Shown here: positions 45,995 through 54,795 of the stretch, piece after piece
How the letters are laid out: each line of letters opens with the position of its first letter
How positions within the stretch are numbered: position 1 is the first letter of the stretch
NCBI GenBank assembly: GCA_016841045.1
Contig: JAENZX010000012.1
Location: forward strand, 1-64,000
Source: Thermincola carboxydiphila
GTDB lineage: Bacteria > Bacillota > Thermincolia > Thermincolales > UBA2595
Direction: 5' to 3'
Length of the DNA: 64,000 nucleotides
The notes under the pieces: generated by a model
Databases searched by the model: none
The model's input: only the letters and a program-made list of their open reading frames with translations
What the model was told of the DNA's origin: nothing
Program-made: the position numbers and the translations under genes

Positions 45995-47503
45995 TCACTC
46001 TCCCCGTATTTTACCAAATAACTCCCCTGCAACATCCAGCCCCTTTAGGTCTTTGCTGTGAAAAAGCATATCCGAAAAAGCCTCCAAAGAAGCAGTAGAA
46101 ACCTGTCCGTAGTTAACCATGACAGAAATTGCCTTAAACTCTCTCATCTTTTTCTGTAGGTGATAAATTTCAAGAAATTCCGGACTAACACTGCAAACAC
46201 CATCAGTTATGAACACTATGTCTCCCCCAGGATATTTGTCTTTCTCCAAGAATTTCAGAGCCTCGCGAAGGGGTTTCTCGAAATCTGTCCCTGATGAGCA
46301 CAAAAAGTATTCGCCAATTTCCACCAACTGCTCAAAAGTACAAAGTCCTTTTTCAATTTCAAATATCTTTAACTCATCATCAGGGCCGCCAAACATTATT
46401 ACCACAAAATCACGTTTCTGAATCATGGCAATCTCCAGCATAGCAACCGCTATGGCTTTACTGGTTTCTTCCTTAGGCCCCTGCATAGACCCGGAGTTGT
46501 CTAGACAAATGATAAGACTTCCCTTCCCCTTGCCCTCTTTCCCTTTTGTATCGTACAGACAAAGGGATTCATCAATAAATTTTTTCTTAAAACCGGCTTT
46601 TCGAGCTTGATTAAAGTAATCTGCCCATTCTTCGGGCACCACCATTGGCAGATCGTTTCCATAAGTAATTCCCTGCACTTCTGCGGTATCTTCTTTGTGG
46701 TCGGTCGCAAACCTGATTTCCTTCACTTCTTTAAGTCTTCCGATCCTTTGGACCAGCCTCTTTAATTTGGGTGAGTCATAGTATTCCTCAACCAGCTTCA
46801 AGTGTGGTGTAAGGTCACCTCTTGTCCAAACTCCTTTATTATCACCAAGACCCTCGGCCCCAGTCTCAAACTTCCTCTCCCTGCCATCTTTTTCTTCTTC
46901 CCCGGCGGCAGCAACATTCTTGCGGCTTGTTTTATTCCAGGCGACACGCAGGCGTGCCGAAAGGGTTTTTAGTTGAAGGGTTTCTTTCTCCACAACATGC
47001 TGCCATTGTTCTGATAAGGCCTTATACGCTTCGGCAGATTTAATGTTCCTATCTTGTTCTGCTACAGCTATTACGGCATCTACCGCTTTTTTGTGAGTCA
47101 GGGCAAAATCCAACTCTTCTTCACAGCAAAAAATTTCGTTAACCAAATCTGCAATGGGTTCATCAAGTCCGGCAAGGATTGCTTCAGCAAAGTAGGCTGC
47201 GAATATACCACTGCTGAGATTATTGGCTTTAGTGTATTTCCGGGATTTTTTGAATTCGTTAGTTTTCATTAGCTGTTCCAGAACCAGCCTGTTAAACCGG
47301 GCACCCGTCGATGTCTGCGTTACGGGAAACATCTTAGGCTCATCAAGGTAAAGAGCATAATATATATCCTGCAGCAGCCACTTAAACTGATCTATGGATT
47401 TCATGCCTCCCTGGGCAAGTTTTTTACACAGTTTAGACCCGGTCAACAGATTCTCGAATTCATCTATGGAATTAACATCAATAACGTATCTTCTTGTGAT
47501 CAT
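45995..47503 (-). CDS. VWA-domain protein, partner of MoxR-type ATPase (ViaA/CoxE-like)
   Basis: A 502-residue soluble protein. The N-terminal two thirds are helical and end in a linker; the C-terminal von Willebrand A domain has a complete MIDAS motif Asp335-x-Ser337-x-Ser339 (DNSGS), a distal SSGTD, and FITDGVC. MoxR ATPase plus VWA pairs such as RavA-ViaA and CoxD-CoxE act as chaperones that insert metals or mature complexes. The gene lies 30 bp after the moxR-like gene, with GGGAG 8 bp before its ATG, so the two form an operon. The client is unknown. Confidence 0.88.
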   Translation of the reverse strand: MITRRYVIDVNSIDEFENLLTGSKLCKKLAQGGMKSIDQFKWLLQDIYYALYLDEPKMFPVTQTSTGARFNRLVLEQLMKTNEFKKSRKYTKANNLSSGIFAAYFAEAILAGLDEPIADLVNEIFCCEEELDFALTHKKAVDAVIAVAEQDRNIKSAEAYKALSEQWQHVVEKETLQLKTLSARLRVAWNKTSRKNVAAAGEEEKDGRERKFETGAEGLGDNKGVWTRGDLTPHLKLVEEYYDSPKLKRLVQRIGRLKEVKEIRFATDHKEDTAEVQGITYGNDLPMVVPEEWADYFNQARKAGFKKKFIDESLCLYDTKGKEGKGKGSLIICLDNSGSMQGPKEETSKAIAVAMLEIAMIQKRDFVVIMFGGPDDELKIFEIEKGLCTFEQLVEIGEYFLCSSGTDFEKPLREALKFLEKDKYPGGDIVFITDGVCSVSPEFLEIYHLQKKMREFKAISVMVNYGQVSTASLEAFSDMLFHSKDLKGLDVAGELFGKIRGE

Positions 47504-47533
47504 GAGTAATTCTCCCGGGCTTATTGTAATTTA

Positions 47534-48679
47534 TTAACCTGTGCTTGTTTCTATGTCAAGACATTCCCTGATAATAGTGGCGTGAATTTCGCGGACCTGG
47601 TCAAGAGCATCCTGAACAACAGCGCTGGGAACTCCTGATATTTCACCAAGTTCATTTAACCGGTTTTCAATTTCCGTTAGTCTGATATTAACCTCTCCAC
47701 CCAGCACCTGCCTTCTCGCCCTGTCATCAAAGGCAGCAAACCTGCTCATAATCTGCCGTGCTTCTTTCAACAGCTCTGAGGCCTGTACTTCAACAGTAAG
47801 TTTTACAGTAAAGAGAATATCACTAAATGTCTTTTTGTCCCCGGACTGCATCCAGAATATATGACTCAGTGCATTAAGGTCTTCGATAGAGGCCTTTGTT
47901 CTACCCCGGAGGTAAGCATGTGCCTGGAGAATTTTTCTACTTTCCCTAAAACGCCTGTCAGATATATTCACTCCAGCTTCCCTCAGCTTAAGAACTATAC
48001 TTATGACCCGGTTTGTTATATCTGATGGAATTTCAACCTCAAAAGCTTCCTTCTGCCACTGCTGAAGCTCATCCAGTGTGTACAAAGTCGTACTCTCTTT
48101 GCTGCCGTTAAGTTCGAACAGCCTTTTTAAATTATCGATATCGTTGATATATCCAACTTCATACCTAAATAAAAACCGGTCATAAAAAGCTTTAAGTTCA
48201 TCATTTGTTTCGGGAGGCACTTCATTGGCCGCCCCGACAAGCATCACCAAAGGCACGGCAACCGTTTCGTTCCCATTTTGATAGTACCGTTCATTTAAAA
48301 TTGTCAAAATGGTATTTGCACAACTGCTATTGGAATTAAAAATTTCATCCAGGAAGACAAAATGAGCATCTGCCGTCTTACCTGTTAGTATCCTTTTGAA
48401 TTCATCACTTTCCAGGGATTTTAGAGAAACGGGCCCAATAATCTCATCCGGTTTGGTGAATTTGGTCATCAGGTAAGAAAAGAAATTTCCTCCCCTGAGC
48501 CTCGCTCCAAATTCGTTGACCAGCATACTTTTGGCAGTGCCCGGTGGTCCTATGAATAGAACATGGTTACCGGTCAACATACCCATTAGAAGGCCGTCCA
48601 CCAATTCCTCTCGTTCTATCACAATATGTGACAGCTCGTCCCTCAACTGATTAAGTTTATTCATAACTGGTTTATCCAC
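47534..48679 (-). CDS. MoxR/RavA-type AAA+ ATPase
   Basis: A 381-residue AAA+ ATPase with Walker A GPPGTAKS (44-51), Walker B FVFLDEIF (Asp111, Glu112), the sensor segment GAANEVPP, and a RavA-like TILNERYYQNGNE stretch, followed by a helical C-terminal region. The frame extends upstream to 48778 through a leader hairpin, but AAGGAG 8 bp before GTG 48679 marks the likely start. It pairs with the VWA gene downstream. The LARA-type domain of E. coli RavA is not visible. Confidence 0.88.
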   Translation of the reverse strand: MDKPVMNKLNQLRDELSHIVIEREELVDGLLMGMLTGNHVLFIGPPGTAKSMLVNEFGARLRGGNFFSYLMTKFTKPDEIIGPVSLKSLESDEFKRILTGKTADAHFVFLDEIFNSNSSCANTILTILNERYYQNGNETVAVPLVMLVGAANEVPPETNDELKAFYDRFLFRYEVGYINDIDNLKRLFELNGSKESTTLYTLDELQQWQKEAFEVEIPSDITNRVISIVLKLREAGVNISDRRFRESRKILQAHAYLRGRTKASIEDLNALSHIFWMQSGDKKTFSDILFTVKLTVEVQASELLKEARQIMSRFAAFDDRARRQVLGGEVNIRLTEIENRLNELGEISGVPSAVVQDALDQVREIHATIIRECLDIETSTG

Positions 48680-48738
48680 AGCAAGCGCTCCTTGAACTGA
48701 TTTTGGAGGAATTATTTTATTAAACCTATTTATAATAT

Positions 48739-48811
48739 GAGCCGGGCAACAGGTTTTCATCCGACAACCTGTTAACACGGCTCAATTTTCCACCATAATT
48801 AAATTATACCA
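48739..48811 (-). promoter_or_regulatory. Extended -10 promoter and leader hairpin upstream of the moxR-like gene
   Basis: On the minus strand TGGTATAAT (48803-48811) is an extended -10 element; a good -35 is absent. About 20 bp downstream lies a strong hairpin, GAGCCG/CGGCTC plus AACAGGTT/AACCTGTT (48739-48783). It would sit in the 5' leader of the moxR-VWA-PHP transcript. No T-run follows it directly, so it may be a regulatory or stabilising structure; a terminator role for the upstream gene (48847-49446) is also possible. Confidence 0.5.
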
Positions 48812-48846
48812 TAAACCTTTTGATTAACAGAGTAGTCTTACTTAAT

Positions 48847-49446
48847 TTACTCACCCGCCTTTTCGGGAACTTTCTCAGCCGGGTAGCTTAGGCTAATAAG
48901 CATCTCTTTGAAAATCTTCTGGTACTGTTCTGCCTGTGACTCGGGATAAAAGCAGCTAAAACGGTACACCTTTTCGTTTTGCCTGAAAAAATATTCTGCC
49001 GCTATTATCCGGGCGTCACCGGTTCCCCTGGCGTATGCCAGCATATAGCCGCTTTTTTCACCTACTTTTTTGGTGCTGAACTGGAGCGAATCATATCCTG
49101 GAGCCATTGATTTTTGTGCCTGCCCGATGTATTCCGGAATTGGTTGTTTTAAGAGCATTACCTGTACAAAACCATGGGCTGACCCGTCAGGGTTTGAAAA
49201 GGTAACATTTTCAGAAATATCACCGTCTGAATACTTTTCGGTTTTCAACAGCCATCCCTGAGGATAGATAAACTTAACTCCTTCCTTTTCGGAAGAATAA
49301 GTCATCATCATTTCAGCTTCATTGTCACTAATTTGCACAACTGGCACCGAATAAGTAACCACCATCAGCGGAGCAACTACAAAGGCTAAGAGCGCAATGG
49401 TCCACAGAAGCTTTTTCCTCCCCAGCACAACGAGTTTTCCACTCAC
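48847..49446 (-). CDS. Membrane-anchored PsbP-like lipid/protein-binding domain protein
   Basis: A 199-residue protein with one N-terminal membrane segment (about 12-32, LLWTIALLAFVVAPLMVV) and an exported domain resembling PsbP/DcrB-like folds: GVKFIYPQGWLLKTE, FSNPDGSAHGFVQVM, and EYFFRQNEKVYRFSCFYPE. Its function is unknown; such proteins are often stress-related. AGGGGAGGTGAT lies just before GTG 49446, which is preferred over the ATG at 49515. It sits 72 bp after the MetE-core gene on the same strand. Confidence 0.65.
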   Translation of the reverse strand: MSGKLVVLGRKKLLWTIALLAFVVAPLMVVTYSVPVVQISDNEAEMMMTYSSEKEGVKFIYPQGWLLKTEKYSDGDISENVTFSNPDGSAHGFVQVMLLKQPIPEYIGQAQKSMAPGYDSLQFSTKKVGEKSGYMLAYARGTGDARIIAAEYFFRQNEKVYRFSCFYPESQAEQYQKIFKEMLISLSYPAEKVPEKAGE

Positions 49447-49518
49447 CAAAATCACCTCCCCTAATATATATGGGGAAGTCCATAAAAAATGACAATCAGT
49501 CAAATGGTTTGACAAAAA

Positions 49519-50592
49519 TTAGAATTGGCCTCGCATTTTTTGAGCAAGTTCTTTTGTGAATTCATGAGCTCCAACTGCCAGTTCCATGGGCAGTGTTCCT
49601 GTTCCGCAGCTTGGGGTGATCATTGCCTGCTTTTTAAGAACCTCTCTGTTAAATCCCTTTTTCTCAAGGTAGGTAAAGTGTTCATTCAAAACCCCCTCCA
49701 GGCTGTCAACATTCTGCTTAACCAACTGATCGGCAGTAGTCGGAACAATGCCCCAGGCAAGACATCCTCCACGATTCATGAAACCTTTTAGTTCGTCTAT
49801 GTAACTAGCAACAGTGGTGAAATAGTTGAAGGCATCAAAACTGACAATATCAACTTTTGACTCAAACAAAATAGACCAGTCCATCCCTGCACAGGAGTGA
49901 GTTCCAGCAAGTGCTCCCGCACTCTGAACAGCTTCATAGATACTGTTTAACTCAGTAATGATTTCTTCCTTTTTTAGGGTTATAAAGGTTGACTGCCCGG
50001 AAGCATAAAGCCCGGGGTCGTCAACGAATACTATTACAGGCAGGTCAAACTGAGCCAAGGACCTGGCCTGATTTAGCCCCTGCAGGGTTAGGGTTTTAAT
50101 AAGAACATCCCTTCCCTGAGGGTTATAGTAAATCGCCTTCCTGTCCTGGTCGGTAAGAGCCAGACCAACGGTTAGCGGGCCGCTGATGTGACCTTTCAGG
50201 TATCTGGCCTGACCGGTTCCACGCGATTCAAGACGCCTTAAAAAAGCATAAAACCCGGAAGCTGAATTCTCGGGAAATCTGAAAAATTTTAAAGCCTCCT
50301 CATTTCCGTCGAGAGCGGCCAGGTAGGTCTCATAAAAGCGGGCAAGCTTTTCTCCCCACTCCTGCTGCTCCGTATCAAAATAATATTTGTTTCCCTTTTC
50401 TACAACCAGACCAATTTCCACCAGGGGGCCGATAAACTGGTTTAGGAAACCCTCATCGCTTCCCCGCTTAGGAAGCTGTGGCCAATAGGGGACTTCAGGA
50501 AAATATGACATGACAAAATTCACCGCTTCATCAGGGTCCGTATGAGGCACGCTGCCGATACCGGTAGCGAGAAATTCGGGTATAAAGTTCAT
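49519..50592 (-). CDS. MetE-core / UROD-superfamily methyltransferase-like protein
   Basis: A 357-residue single-barrel protein related to the C-terminal half of cobalamin-independent methionine synthase and to UroD-fold methyltransferases. It has a TGIGSVPHTD start, a probable zinc site with His/Cys in AGTHSCAGMDW and Cys in MITPSCGTGTLP, and FVDDPGLYAS. The N-terminal half of true MetE (about 750 residues) is absent, so the methyl donor is probably a corrinoid protein or another carrier and not methyltetrahydrofolate-polyglutamate. GGAGG lies 8 bp before ATG 50592. Confidence 0.78.
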   Translation of the reverse strand: MNFIPEFLATGIGSVPHTDPDEAVNFVMSYFPEVPYWPQLPKRGSDEGFLNQFIGPLVEIGLVVEKGNKYYFDTEQQEWGEKLARFYETYLAALDGNEEALKFFRFPENSASGFYAFLRRLESRGTGQARYLKGHISGPLTVGLALTDQDRKAIYYNPQGRDVLIKTLTLQGLNQARSLAQFDLPVIVFVDDPGLYASGQSTFITLKKEEIITELNSIYEAVQSAGALAGTHSCAGMDWSILFESKVDIVSFDAFNYFTTVASYIDELKGFMNRGGCLAWGIVPTTADQLVKQNVDSLEGVLNEHFTYLEKKGFNREVLKKQAMITPSCGTGTLPMELAVGAHEFTKELAQKMRGQF

Positions 50593-50732
50593 AGATAACA
50601 TCCTCCTGTTAAAAATATGTTAAAATTGGTATTATTTTATGTTATACATAAAAATCCTAAAAATCAATAAGAACTACAGGATTTTTTGATTAAGCTTCAG
50701 AATATTATTATAAAAATATTCGGGAGGAACAT

Positions 50733-51092
50733 ATGAATGAAATTCTAAGAATACTCAGGGCTGGTGGCTATGCTCTTGAAGGGCTGCTGTACCTTATTAA
50801 GGCAGAAAGAAATACCAAAATCCTTCTGGCAATTGCCATTCTTACTATAGTTATATGTCCTTTAATAGGCTTTACTGTTTTACAGACTATGATTGTCTTC
50901 TTTACTGCAATGGTCACTGTCATTGCAGAGGTTCTGAATACAGCAATTGAAATTGCTCTGGACCTGCAGGTGAAAGGCGAATTTCATCCCAAAGTGAAAA
51001 TTGCCAAAGACATTGCTGCCTGTACGGTACTTTTTGGTTTGCTGACTTCACTCATAGTTACAGTGGTCTTTTTTGTTTCCAACATTAGCTGA
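50733..51092 (+). CDS. dgkA: Diacylglycerol kinase / undecaprenol kinase, DgkA family
   Basis: A 119-residue integral membrane kinase with three membrane segments. It has the family motif EVLNTAIEIALDL and the KIAKDIAACTVL segment. In Gram-positives this family phosphorylates undecaprenol, feeding the lipid carrier used by MraY. GGGAGG lies 5 bp before the ATG. It overlaps the end of nagA tail to tail by 8 bp. An AAAATCCT/AGGATTTT inverted repeat sits upstream at about 50648-50685. Confidence 0.92.
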   Translation: MNEILRILRAGGYALEGLLYLIKAERNTKILLAIAILTIVICPLIGFTVLQTMIVFFTAMVTVIAEVLNTAIEIALDLQVKGEFHPKVKIAKDIAACTVLFGLLTSLIVTVVFFVSNIS

Positions 51093-52245
51093 CAACTTTT
51101 CCCTCAACCATAGTCATCATAACCTTGAAGTCTTCGTCCAGTACTGTAATATCAGCATCCATACCTTCCCTGAGAAGACCTTTTGTTTTTATTCCAATAA
51201 TGCGGGCAGGATTTTCTGAAGCCATTCTGGCAGCTTCATTCCAGGATAGCCCCACTTTAGTTACCAGGACTTTTATTGCTTCATTCATACCAATAACGCT
51301 GCCAGAAATAGTTCCGTCTTCAAGGCGGGCTACGCCGTCTTTTACGAAAACAGTCTGCCCTCCAAGTTCAAATTCCCCTTCCCCCATTCTTCCAGCTCTG
51401 ATACAGTCGGTTACAGCGCATACATTGGTTATTCCCTTGACCTTTAAGAGTATCTTAATGACCTTCGGATTGATGTGAACACCGTCAGGGATAATATCAG
51501 CAGTCAGACCTTCTAAGGTAAGAACCGCTCCAGCAGTCCCTACTTCACGGTGATGAAGCCTTCCCATGGCATTAAGGGTGTGGGTAGCATGTCTCAATCC
51601 TAAACTAACAGCTTCGGAAACTTCATCAAATGATGCCTCAGAATGTCCCAGGGAAACCAACATTCCCTGGGATTTTGCGTATTGAATCACTTCTTTTGCC
51701 CCCGGCAATTCAGGAGCCAGGGTAAGCATTTTTACAGTTCCACCGCCGGTTTTAACATATTCCTTTACTTCCTGCAGGCAAGGCATACGCAGGTCTTTCA
51801 GCCTCTGGGCCCCTTTTTGCCCGGGATTTAGGAACGGACCTTCCAGATGTGTACCCAAAATTCGCGCCCCAACAGCTTCCTTTTGAGAAGCTTCTCCGAC
51901 AACTTTTATAACTTCAAGCAGCTTTTCGGGAGGAGCAGACATTGTCGTGGCTAAAAATGCCGTTGTCCCCCCTCCAGCCAAAGCCCTGGATATAGTGTCC
52001 AGGCTTTCACCCGTTCCATCCATAACATCACTGCCACCGGCACCATGAACGTGCAGGTCAATGAACCCCGGACAAATATATGCCGTGCCAAAGTCAAAAA
52101 TATCAACTGATTCCTCAGCTTCTGCTGTTTGGTTAAACCCGACCGCGGTTATGGTTTCCCCCAGTATTTCAACAAAGCCATCCACGGGAAGCTTATTGTC
52201 CGGTGTAATAACACGGCCTTTGAGTACTATTTTCCGCTTTCTCAT
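51085..52245 (-). CDS. nagA: N-acetylglucosamine-6-phosphate deacetylase
   Basis: A 386-residue amidohydrolase that makes glucosamine-6-phosphate, linking wall recycling to precursor synthesis. It has the metal motif GFIDLHVHGAGG, HLEGPFLNPGQKGAQ, LGHSEASF, HTLNAMGRLHHREVG, DGVHINP and the catalytic Asp in AVTDCIRAG. No nagB or PTS gene is adjacent. GGTGAT precedes the ATG. Confidence 0.96.
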   Translation of the reverse strand: MRKRKIVLKGRVITPDNKLPVDGFVEILGETITAVGFNQTAEAEESVDIFDFGTAYICPGFIDLHVHGAGGSDVMDGTGESLDTISRALAGGGTTAFLATTMSAPPEKLLEVIKVVGEASQKEAVGARILGTHLEGPFLNPGQKGAQRLKDLRMPCLQEVKEYVKTGGGTVKMLTLAPELPGAKEVIQYAKSQGMLVSLGHSEASFDEVSEAVSLGLRHATHTLNAMGRLHHREVGTAGAVLTLEGLTADIIPDGVHINPKVIKILLKVKGITNVCAVTDCIRAGRMGEGEFELGGQTVFVKDGVARLEDGTISGSVIGMNEAIKVLVTKVGLSWNEAARMASENPARIIGIKTKGLLREGMDADITVLDEDFKVMMTMVEGKVVS

Positions 52246-52314
52246 ATCATCACCTATTTATGATTCGGTAGATCAATTCACTTCTGCGGTTGATCCTTTT
52301 TTACCGGAAGGCAA

Positions 52315-52986
52315 TTATAGTATTGTCGGAATCCTTTTAATAATTTCTGTGCCTTTGAGATTTATTTTACATATGTAAGCAAAAACGTTGACACCGTTAT
52401 GAAAGGCGTTCCTTAGTGCCGCCCCAAAGGCAGGGTCAGTGGTATCGTTGGGGGAAAAAACTGCAGCATCCTCTCTCTGAATCAAAAAAACTACGGCTGC
52501 CTTGTTGCCTTCTGAGCAAGCCCTGACAAGTTCATTTAAATGGCGTGCTCCCCGTTCTGTAGGAGCATCAGGAAATCTGGCTGTCCCATCTACAACCAGA
52601 GTTACCGATTTGACTTCCACATAATACTTTTGTCCCTCAGAGTCTAAGAGAAGGTCCAGCCTGCTTTCACCGTATTTTATTTCACGTTTAACGACCCGGC
52701 AGCCTTTAAATTCTTCGAGAAGACCGTTGTTTACAGCATCTGCAATTACCCTGTTTGGCACCCTGGCATCCACCGATACAAACATCCCTTTATATTTGAC
52801 AAGGGCCAAGTCGTATAGTGTTGCTCTTCCTGCCCCGCGTTTGTCCTCTAGGTAGACCTCGGCACCTGGACATAACAGTTCTCTTAGTCTGCCTGAATTG
52901 GCCACATGGGCCAAAACTTCCTCTCCTGCCACTTCTACCAGTGCAGCAAAGCGATTTTTACGTTCAATGAATTTTGCCTTTATCAT
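52315..52986 (-). CDS. sfsA: SfsA family DNA/RNA nuclease-like protein
   Basis: A 223-residue SfsA homologue. It has the N-terminal OB-like part RFAALVEVAGEEVLAHVANSG and the nuclease-like core ESRLDLLL...YVEVKSVTLVVDGTARFPDAPTERG, where Asp, Glu and Lys form a PD-(D/E)XK-like site. First described as a sugar fermentation stimulation protein; the cellular role is unclear. GAGGTC precedes the ATG. It lies 69 bp upstream of nagA on the same strand. Confidence 0.93.
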   Translation of the reverse strand: MIKAKFIERKNRFAALVEVAGEEVLAHVANSGRLRELLCPGAEVYLEDKRGAGRATLYDLALVKYKGMFVSVDARVPNRVIADAVNNGLLEEFKGCRVVKREIKYGESRLDLLLDSEGQKYYVEVKSVTLVVDGTARFPDAPTERGARHLNELVRACSEGNKAAVVFLIQREDAAVFSPNDTTDPAFGAALRNAFHNGVNVFAYICKINLKGTEIIKRIPTIL

Positions 52987-53088
52987 AAGACCTCACAAAT
53001 ATATGTTTTAAAAAAGTATAGCTTCACACAGCGCCTAACTTTATTTAATGTAAAAGTAGCCTTTTATGCAGAAATCTTCTTTAGCTGA

Positions 53089-53373
53089 GCCGGGGTTGCT
53101 TCGGGTAGTTAAAACCCGGAGGTATGACCATTTACTCCGTTTTTTCGGGAATCCTCATCGATTCAACTAACCTCACCCCTCATGGCGAAGCCTCGGCTGC
53201 CCGCCAATTCACCGTCCGTGGTTCAGTGCCGGCTTCGGACATCCTATCCTCTGGGCCTTTGGCTTCGCCGAGGGGTTCAGCAAGTTGAATTACGATGAGA
53301 ATTCCAATCGAAAAAACTCCGTAAACGATCATACCTCCTTTTCAGCGAAACCGAAGCAACCCGTACTTTGGGG
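53089..53373. repeat. Large nested palindromic element, copy A
   Basis: The 470-bp gap between sfsA and the next gene is filled mostly by one imperfect palindrome. Paired segments from outside in: GGTTGCTTCGG/CCGAAGCAACC, GGAGGTATGA/TCATACCTCC, GTTTAC/GTAAAC, TTTTTTCG/CGAAAAAA, CTCATCG/CGATGAG, ATTCAACT/AGTTGAAT, and a central GGCGAAGCC/GGCTTCGCC. Between the GTTTAC and TTTTTTCG stems lies an unpaired TCCG opposite CTCC. Both arms contain GGAGGTATG, so short ORFs of about 50 codons exist on both strands. A second copy with different but still complementary stems lies at 57564-57796. Confidence 0.85.
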
Positions 53374-53456
53374 TATCGAGAGCATCTGGTCTAAATACTA
53401 AATTGCATTATACGTTAACAAAGGAGGGGTAGACCCTCCTCCTAAAATTTTCAAAC

Positions 53457-53741
53457 CTAAATTTGTTCTTCAATGTAGTTGGGATTGCACTTATGCCCGT
53501 TCCAGCCCCAAAATAGGAAGTACCCAAGAAAAACAACACTTAAGAAAAGGCTGAGTACGTGAAGTGTCGCGACAGTATTGGGTACGGCATCATAGGGTAG
53601 GTTTTCGCCCACGGTAACAAACCCTCCAAGTAGTTCTACCGAAATCAGCTGATAGTCAATTGAATAACTGGCGTATGCCAGGGCCGAGGAGACAGCTACA
53701 TATTCAAAAATTATAATAAGTATAGGAAACAAATACAGCAA
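53457..53741 (-). CDS. Small hypothetical membrane protein
   Basis: About 94 residues with an N-terminal membrane segment (LYLFPILIIIFEYVAVSSALAY in part), a central polar loop, and a second segment (LHVLSLFLSVVFLGYFLFWGW), ending NGHKCNPNYIEEQI. Not recognised. A GTG at 53750 overlaps AAGG; TTG 53741 with AAGGTG 6 bp upstream is preferred, but the start is uncertain. An AT-rich probable promoter lies at 53755-53800. Confidence 0.6.
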   Translation of the reverse strand: MLYLFPILIIIFEYVAVSSALAYASYSIDYQLISVELLGGFVTVGENLPYDAVPNTVATLHVLSLFLSVVFLGYFLFWGWNGHKCNPNYIEEQI

Positions 53742-53845
53742 AATATTCACCTTTTTCTTTGTATTTTTGACAAGTATATACTTATTATAATTCTTTGCGA
53801 CTCAAAAATACAATTATAAATTACCATAAGTATCGATTTTAAGTA

Positions 53846-53884
53846 AAACAAAAAACCTCAGGGGAATGTCACATCCGCCTGAGG
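53846..53884 (-). terminator. Intrinsic terminator of the small coiled-coil gene
   Basis: On the minus strand CCTCAGG and CCTGAGG form the stem, followed by TTTTTTGTTTT. It lies 17 bp after the stop of the gene at 53902-54138. Confidence 0.88.
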
Positions 53885-53901
53885 CAGTAGTTTATATGTA
53901 T

Positions 53902-54138
53902 TTATTGTGCTTTTCGTAATGGCTCCAAGCTCTTATCAAAACCTGCAAGGACACCCTCTACACGGGCCAGGTGATTGTTGATATTGTCCATTTCAGCCCG
54001 GTGAACCTCATTGCTTTCGACCAAAGCTTTTAACCATTGGTAGCTCTCTTCCACCAATGGTTCAAGCCTTTCAAGCCTTTCTTCAAGCCCGTCAAGCTTG
54101 TCCAGTTTCTTTAGTATTTGCTGCAGAATTTTTTCCAA
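53902..54138 (-). CDS. Small coiled-coil protein
   Basis: A 78-residue protein that is nearly all heptad repeat: LEKILQQILKKLDKLDGLEER, then LERLEPLVEESYQWLKAL, then a second helix ending FDKSLEPLRKAQ. Not assignable to a function; similar small coiled-coil proteins are common in Firmicutes. An upstream ATG (54177) gives a Cys/Trp-containing extension, but GGAGG lies 9 bp before TTG 54138, so TTG is chosen. It has its own terminator. Confidence 0.7.
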   Translation of the reverse strand: MEKILQQILKKLDKLDGLEERLERLEPLVEESYQWLKALVESNEVHRAEMDNINNHLARVEGVLAGFDKSLEPLRKAQ

Positions 54139-54221
54139 ATTAATCAACCTCCAAGACTTACAAACCAGCAAATTCATTATACCAAATATTGTAAGTGATT
54201 GAAAGAGACTTTTTTGTGTTA

Positions 54222-54473
54222 CTACATTACCACACTCCTAAACCCCACCCGCTCATCATAGCCACACTTCGGGCAGGTAAATAGGTGCACACACGGCGCT
54301 TCGTCAGCCATCTCCCAAAACTCTGGCTGCTCATACAAATCCATATCATCATACGGACTGTAAGGGCCGTAATAATCTTCCACCATTCCCCCGTCTTCCA
54401 TTGTCTCACCACATTCCGGACATACCCGGTCCGTTACGGCTAAACCATTACACACAGGACACCCGCACTCCAT
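54222..54473 (-). CDS. Small zinc-ribbon protein
   Basis: An 83-residue protein with an N-terminal CGCPVCNG...CPECG cluster, an acidic Tyr/Asp-rich middle (YYGPYSPYDDMDLYEQ), and a C-terminal CVHLFTCPKCGYDERVGF cluster. Two zinc knuckles with a linker are the likely fold; function unknown. AGGTGG lies just before ATG 54473. It is 83 bp upstream of the coiled-coil gene on the same strand. Confidence 0.72.
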   Translation of the reverse strand: MECGCPVCNGLAVTDRVCPECGETMEDGGMVEDYYGPYSPYDDMDLYEQPEFWEMADEAPCVHLFTCPKCGYDERVGFRSVVM

Positions 54474-54577
54474 ATTGACCACCTCACCAGTTGTTTAACC
54501 GATGCCCCTTCTAGTAACACTGATTAATGACCGGCAGTAAGTAACTTTCACTAGAGAAAAAAGAAAAACCACAGAGA

Positions 54578-54643
54578 TATCTATTCAACTCTAATTTGGT
54601 AAATTTATTTACTCTTTCTCTGTGTACTCTGTGCCCTCTGTGT
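54578..54643. repeat. CACAGAG-heptad element, copy 2 (partly degraded)
   Basis: This lies in the 313-bp gap 54483-54795. The right arm has three CTCTGTG heptads with 2-nt spacers; the left arm keeps only one clear ACCACAGAG. The rest of the gap is AT-rich with no gene seen, except the AAAGGAGG site of the next gene. Confidence 0.75.
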
Positions 54644-54795
54644 TCAATTGGAGATAAATTTTGTTAGAAGGGGTACCAGTTTATCTTATTGTTTCTTGTC
54701 AGCCGATTAATTAAACCTTTCCGTGAACAGCGCGGGGAGGAGTTAGGGTCTGGATGTAGAAAATAAGAGTAAATATCGAAAAAGGAGGTATATAT

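Noticed and set aside
46501-46710. A minus-strand 69-codon frame within the VWA gene.
   Set aside because: It overlaps the conserved MIDAS-encoding region in another frame and lacks start signals.
53107-53290. The 50-55 codon ORFs on both strands of palindromic element A as genes.
   Set aside because: They arise from the same inverted arms, and the products diverge in element B; the stems, not the proteins, show compensating changes.
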